Source of the DNA: Alphaproteobacteria bacterium
GTDB lineage: Bacteria; Pseudomonadota; Alphaproteobacteria; Rhizobiales; Xanthobacteraceae
DNA length: 9,509 nt
Reading direction: 5' to 3'
Assembly: GCA_005884465.1 (NCBI GenBank)
Contig: VAZH01000111.1
Span: forward strand, 1 to 9,509
Under the pieces are notes generated by a model that saw only the letters and a list, made by a program, of their open reading frames with translations, made no database searches and was not told the origin of the DNA. Positions 7,096 to 9,509 of this stretch are shown piece after piece. The position numbers and the translations under genes are program-made. The first letter of the stretch is position 1, and each line of letters opens with the position of its first letter.

Positions 7096-7839
7096 TCACC
7101 ACTTTTCCACGGATGGACGCAGATCCAGTTCGTGGGTCCAGCCATCCCTGGCCTGATTATGGGCGAACCAGTATGCGTCGGCAATCGAGCGCGTCTTGGT
7201 CAGGCTGTTCGGAGGAATCTCCTTGGTATCGATCCCCGTCGCCGCCTTCATGCGCTGATGGATTGCTTCGCTGTCCACACCCGCGTCGATCAGCAGATGC
7301 ACAACGTGAATATTCTTTGGCCCGAGTTCGCGCGCCATCGCCTGGGCCACGGCGCGCAGACCGAACTTTGCCGACGAAAACGCGGCAAACCCTATGCTGC
7401 CCCGGATGCTGGCCGTGGCACCTGTGAACAGGATGGTGCCGTGGCCTCGTTTCAGCATGTAACGGGCGGCCTCGCGACCGACCAGAAAGCCCGCATAGCA
7501 GGCCAATTCCCACGCCTTGAAAAACAGCTTTTCGGTGGTTTCCAATAGCGGCTTGCTGACATTCGATCCGGCGTTGAAGAGACAGACCTCGACCGGTCCA
7601 ATGGTTTCCTCGATGCGGGCGAATAGATTCTGAACCTCGGCTTCCTGGCGGGCATCGATGCTGAAGGCGTGGACGTCGCGCCCTTCGGCTGTCAACTCGT
7701 CGACCAGTTTCTGGGATTTGGCCGCATCGCGCCGGGCGATGCAGACCTTGTAACCGCCTTCGGCAAACCGCCGCGCCACGGCCGCGCCGATGGCATCACC
7801 TGCGCCGATCAGCAGCGCTACGCCAACCTTGTTCGTCAT
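7096..7839 (-). CDS. Atypical short-chain dehydrogenase/reductase (Phe in place of catalytic Tyr)
   Basis: A 247-residue Rossmann-fold protein of the classical-size SDR superfamily. ATG 7839 is preferred over ATG 7854 because GGTGGAAG lies just before it, while the longer start has no ribosome binding site and would nearly touch the operator. The nucleotide-binding loop reads LIGAGDAIGAAVA (10-22), a variant of TGxxxGIG, and the FNAG motif (88-91) is normal. The active site is unusual: where YxxxK is expected the protein has Phe154-SSA-Lys158, in GFAAFSSAKFG, and the preceding loop is FTGATASIRG. This pattern matches a known SDR subgroup (SDR_c10 in the conserved-domain classification) that has an incomplete glycine motif and Phe for Tyr but keeps Lys. 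Ordinary ketone/alcohol redox chemistry is therefore doubtful, although nucleotide binding looks likely. It is the first gene of a two-gene minus-strand unit with the GST. Confidence 0.88.
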   Translation of the reverse strand: MTNKVGVALLIGAGDAIGAAVARRFAEGGYKVCIARRDAAKSQKLVDELTAEGRDVHAFSIDARQEAEVQNLFARIEETIGPVEVCLFNAGSNVSKPLLETTEKLFFKAWELACYAGFLVGREAARYMLKRGHGTILFTGATASIRGSIGFAAFSSAKFGLRAVAQAMARELGPKNIHVVHLLIDAGVDSEAIHQRMKAATGIDTKEIPPNSLTKTRSIADAYWFAHNQARDGWTHELDLRPSVEKW

Positions 7840-7855
7840 GGCGCTTCCACCCATA

Positions 7856-7875
7856 GGTTCTTATTTAGTACTATA
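7856..7875 (-). promoter_or_regulatory. Probable operator/promoter of the SDR-GST unit
   Basis: On the minus strand AGTACT-AAATA-AGAACC (7872-7856) matches the cluster palindrome AGTTCT-N5-AGAACT at 10 of 12 positions, including the A/T-only centre. TATAGT (7875-7870), a good -10 candidate, overlaps its upstream half; no clear -35 is visible. The site lies 17 bases from the chosen start codon at 7839. Its position in front of the only minus-strand catabolic unit supports common control with the plus-strand genes. Confidence 0.45.
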
Positions 7876-7991
7876 AGCCTATAGACCCCGGCAAAAGCCT
7901 TGTAAACGGAATTCCAAGCACAGCAGGCTTTTTTGCTGCACGGGAAAGCGGCGAGTCTGGCGAACTTTTGATCACGCTGTGCAGATATCGA

Positions 7992-8020
7992 TTGACTAGT
8001 TCTAAAAAAGAACTGTAGTG
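7992..8020 (+). promoter_or_regulatory. Palindromic promoter/operator of the second acyl-CoA ligase
   Basis: TTGACT (7992-7997), the perfect inverted repeat AGTTCT-AAAAA-AGAACT (7998-8014) and TGTAGT (8014-8019) repeat the promoter at 642 without a single change over 28 bases, while the flanks differ. This points to selection on the element, or to recent copying of it, rather than to a larger duplication. The leader to the TTG start at 8075 would be about 50 bases. Together with the site at 7856-7872 it makes the 7840-8074 region a divergent control region with one site per direction. Confidence 0.7.
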
Positions 8021-8074
8021 TTCAAACCGCGTCGGCCGCCGCTCAGCGGCTTGACGTGCGTTTGGGAGGTCGTC

Positions 8075-9509
8075 TTGGCGAAACCGGCGGAAGCAATTGA
8101 TATCGCTGAAATTCTCGCGAGCCTTCCGCCGCGAATCCATCAGGTGATGGATCAATTCGCGGAAAACACGCCCCATCAACCGGCGCTGGTCGAGGATGCC
8201 GCGACGTGGAGCTACCGCGAGCTGCACCAAGCCGTCGGGCAAATCGCGGCGGCGCTTCAATCGTTTGGAATCCGGCCCGGCGACCGCATGATGATTGTCA
8301 GCGAGAACTGTATCGCGCTGGCTGGCCTGCTTCTCGCTGCAAGCCGGATCGACGCGTGGGCCATCGTCGTCAATCCCCGGCTGTCGCCGCGCGAGCTTGA
8401 CCAGATCCGCGATCACAGCGGAGCGCGACGGGTGTTTTTCACCACCGGCGTCTCGAAAGAGGCCGCGAGCCATGCCGCACGCTACGAAGCGACGATCGGC
8501 AGCATTGGACCGCTGAACGATATCGGCATCGGCGTGCTCAACCAGGCGACAACGCCTGAGCCGGTGGAGGCGAGCAGCGCGCGACAGGTCGCGGTACTGA
8601 TCTACACCTCCGGCACTACGGGAACGCCGAAGGGCGTGATGCTGACCCACGAAAACCTCCTGGTCAGCGCGAAGACGACGGCCTGGTTTCGGAGGATGGA
8701 TGCCAGGGACAAGGTGTATATCGTTCTGCCGATCTCGCACATCGTGGGCATCTCGCTTCTGATCATGACGTTGATGTGCGGCGCCACCGTGCGCCTCGCC
8801 AGCAAATATGATCCCGCAGCTCTTGCCAGAGCGATGTCCGACGAAGGGATCACGATCCTCAATGGCGTTCCCGCCACCTATCAAAGGTTGCTCGAATACA
8901 AGACCGTGGCAGGGATCAGCCGGCTGGACCGTGGCGCGTTGCGCCTGATCGCGGTCGCCGGCGCGCCGCTGGACCTCAATCTCAAATCGCGGGTCGAGCA
9001 GGAACTCGGTCTATCCTTATCAAACGGCTACGGCATCACCGAATGTTCGCCCGGCATCTCCGGTGTGCGGATGGACAATCCGAGAGACGATGAGGCGGTC
9101 GGAACGCTGTTGCCGGGCATCGAATCGAGAATTGTCGGCCCCGATGGCGCTGCAGTGGCCAACGGACAGGTTGGCGAACTGCATGTGCGCGGACCCAATG
9201 TCATGCGCGGCTATTATCGCGCAGCGGATTTGACGGCAAAGGCGATCGACGCCGATCGCTGGTTCAACACCGGCGATCTCGCCCGCCTCGATGGCGAATG
9301 CCTCTATATCGTCGGCCGCACCAAGGAAATGATCATCCGTTCCGGATTCAACGTCTATCCCGCGGAGATCGAAGCGGTTCTCAATTCGCACAAGGACGTC
9401 GTGCAATCGGCCGTCGTCGGTCGCGCCATTGAAGGAAACGAGGAGGTCGTTGCCTTCGTGCAGCTGATGCAGGGCACGACAACGAACTCAGACGAGTTGA
9501 TGGCCTATG
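8075..9509 (+). CDS. AMP-forming acyl-CoA ligase, C-terminal end outside window
   Basis: At least 478 residues of a second ANL-superfamily ligase, open to the right edge with no stop. The start is TTG 8075, chosen because GGGAGG (8064-8069) precedes it at 5 bases and no ATG or GTG is as well placed; the first ATG codons lie inside conserved sequence. Motifs in order are WSYRELHQAVGQIAAAL near residue 45, the P-loop YTSGTTGTPKG (177-187), LPISHIVGI, NGYGITE, WFNTGDLARLDG and the hinge GRTKEMIIRSGFNVYPAEIE. The catalytic C-terminal lysine would lie beyond the window. It differs from the first ligase throughout: its hinge has SGFNVYPAEIE, as in 4-coumarate:CoA ligase-like and broad-range acyl-CoA synthetases, where the first has KSGGEWIS. 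The two are therefore not recent duplicates and may activate different acids, for example the starting compound and a later intermediate. The promoter at 7992 is the same as the one used by the first ligase unit. Confidence 0.9.
   Translation, partial: MAKPAEAIDIAEILASLPPRIHQVMDQFAENTPHQPALVEDAATWSYRELHQAVGQIAAALQSFGIRPGDRMMIVSENCIALAGLLLAASRIDAWAIVVNPRLSPRELDQIRDHSGARRVFFTTGVSKEAASHAARYEATIGSIGPLNDIGIGVLNQATTPEPVEASSARQVAVLIYTSGTTGTPKGVMLTHENLLVSAKTTAWFRRMDARDKVYIVLPISHIVGISLLIMTLMCGATVRLASKYDPAALARAMSDEGITILNGVPATYQRLLEYKTVAGISRLDRGALRLIAVAGAPLDLNLKSRVEQELGLSLSNGYGITECSPGISGVRMDNPRDDEAVGTLLPGIESRIVGPDGAAVANGQVGELHVRGPNVMRGYYRAADLTAKAIDADRWFNTGDLARLDGECLYIVGRTKEMIIRSGFNVYPAEIEAVLNSHKDVVQSAVVGRAIEGNEEVVAFVQLMQGTTTNSDELMAY

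Noticed and set aside
6417..7839. Lignin beta-aryl-ether cleavage pair (SDR plus GST, as in Lig systems)
   Set aside because: The gene pairing is suggestive, but the SDR lacks the catalytic Tyr expected of a C-alpha dehydrogenase, and no feature of the GST points specifically to etherases.
7921..7938. CAGCA...TGCTG hairpin with a T-run in its loop
   Set aside because: The stem is only five bases and the T-run is inside the loop, not after it. It is not placed at the end of any gene.
7871..8884. 337-codon minus-strand open frame over the second ligase
   Set aside because: It runs opposite clear ligase motifs and across both operators, and its translation is Arg/Asp-rich without known motifs. 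The plus-strand frame from TTG 8075 explains the DNA.

Overview
The window looks like chromosomal DNA of a GC-rich alphaproteobacterium, most plausibly a Bradyrhizobium or Rhodopseudomonas relative. That placement is inferred from codon use, from GTG and TTG starts preceded by good Shine-Dalgarno sequences, and from the gene families present: a Liv-type binding protein, AMP-forming acyl-CoA ligases, a CaiB/BaiF CoA-transferase and a Rhizobiales-style HxlR regulator. No database comparison was possible.

Layout from left to right. Positions 1-206 hold what looks like a decayed GntR-type regulator, followed by about 435 bases without a convincing gene. A promoter with a perfect palindrome (642-670) precedes a secreted branched-chain-amino-acid-type ABC binding protein (771-1976) and an AMP-forming acyl-CoA ligase (2076-3704). 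A convergent HxlR-family regulator follows (4206-3715). Divergent from it, behind a related palindromic promoter, lie a 2-hydroxychromene-2-carboxylate isomerase-like (kappa GST/DsbA-fold) protein (4447-5085) and a family III CoA-transferase (5195-6394). Two convergent genes on the minus strand, a divergent-type SDR (7839-7096) and a cytosolic glutathione S-transferase (7094-6417), form a tightly coupled pair. A second acyl-CoA ligase starts at 8075 and runs off the right edge.

Taken together this reads as one catabolic cluster: capture of a small organic acid in the periplasm, activation to the CoA thioester by ligase and/or CoA-transferase, then processing by glutathione-fold and SDR-type enzymes. 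The substrate cannot be read from the sequence.

The most interesting structure is regulatory. A palindrome of the form AGTTCT-N5-AGAACT recurs at all four catabolic promoter regions. Two copies lie in a 28-base stretch that is identical at 642-669 and 7992-8019, where the palindrome fills the -35/-10 spacer. A third copy (4356-4372) has one mismatch plus an extra half-site, and a fourth (7856-7872) has two mismatches. The HxlR regulator encoded in the middle of the cluster is the obvious candidate to bind them, which would make the whole window a single locally controlled regulon.
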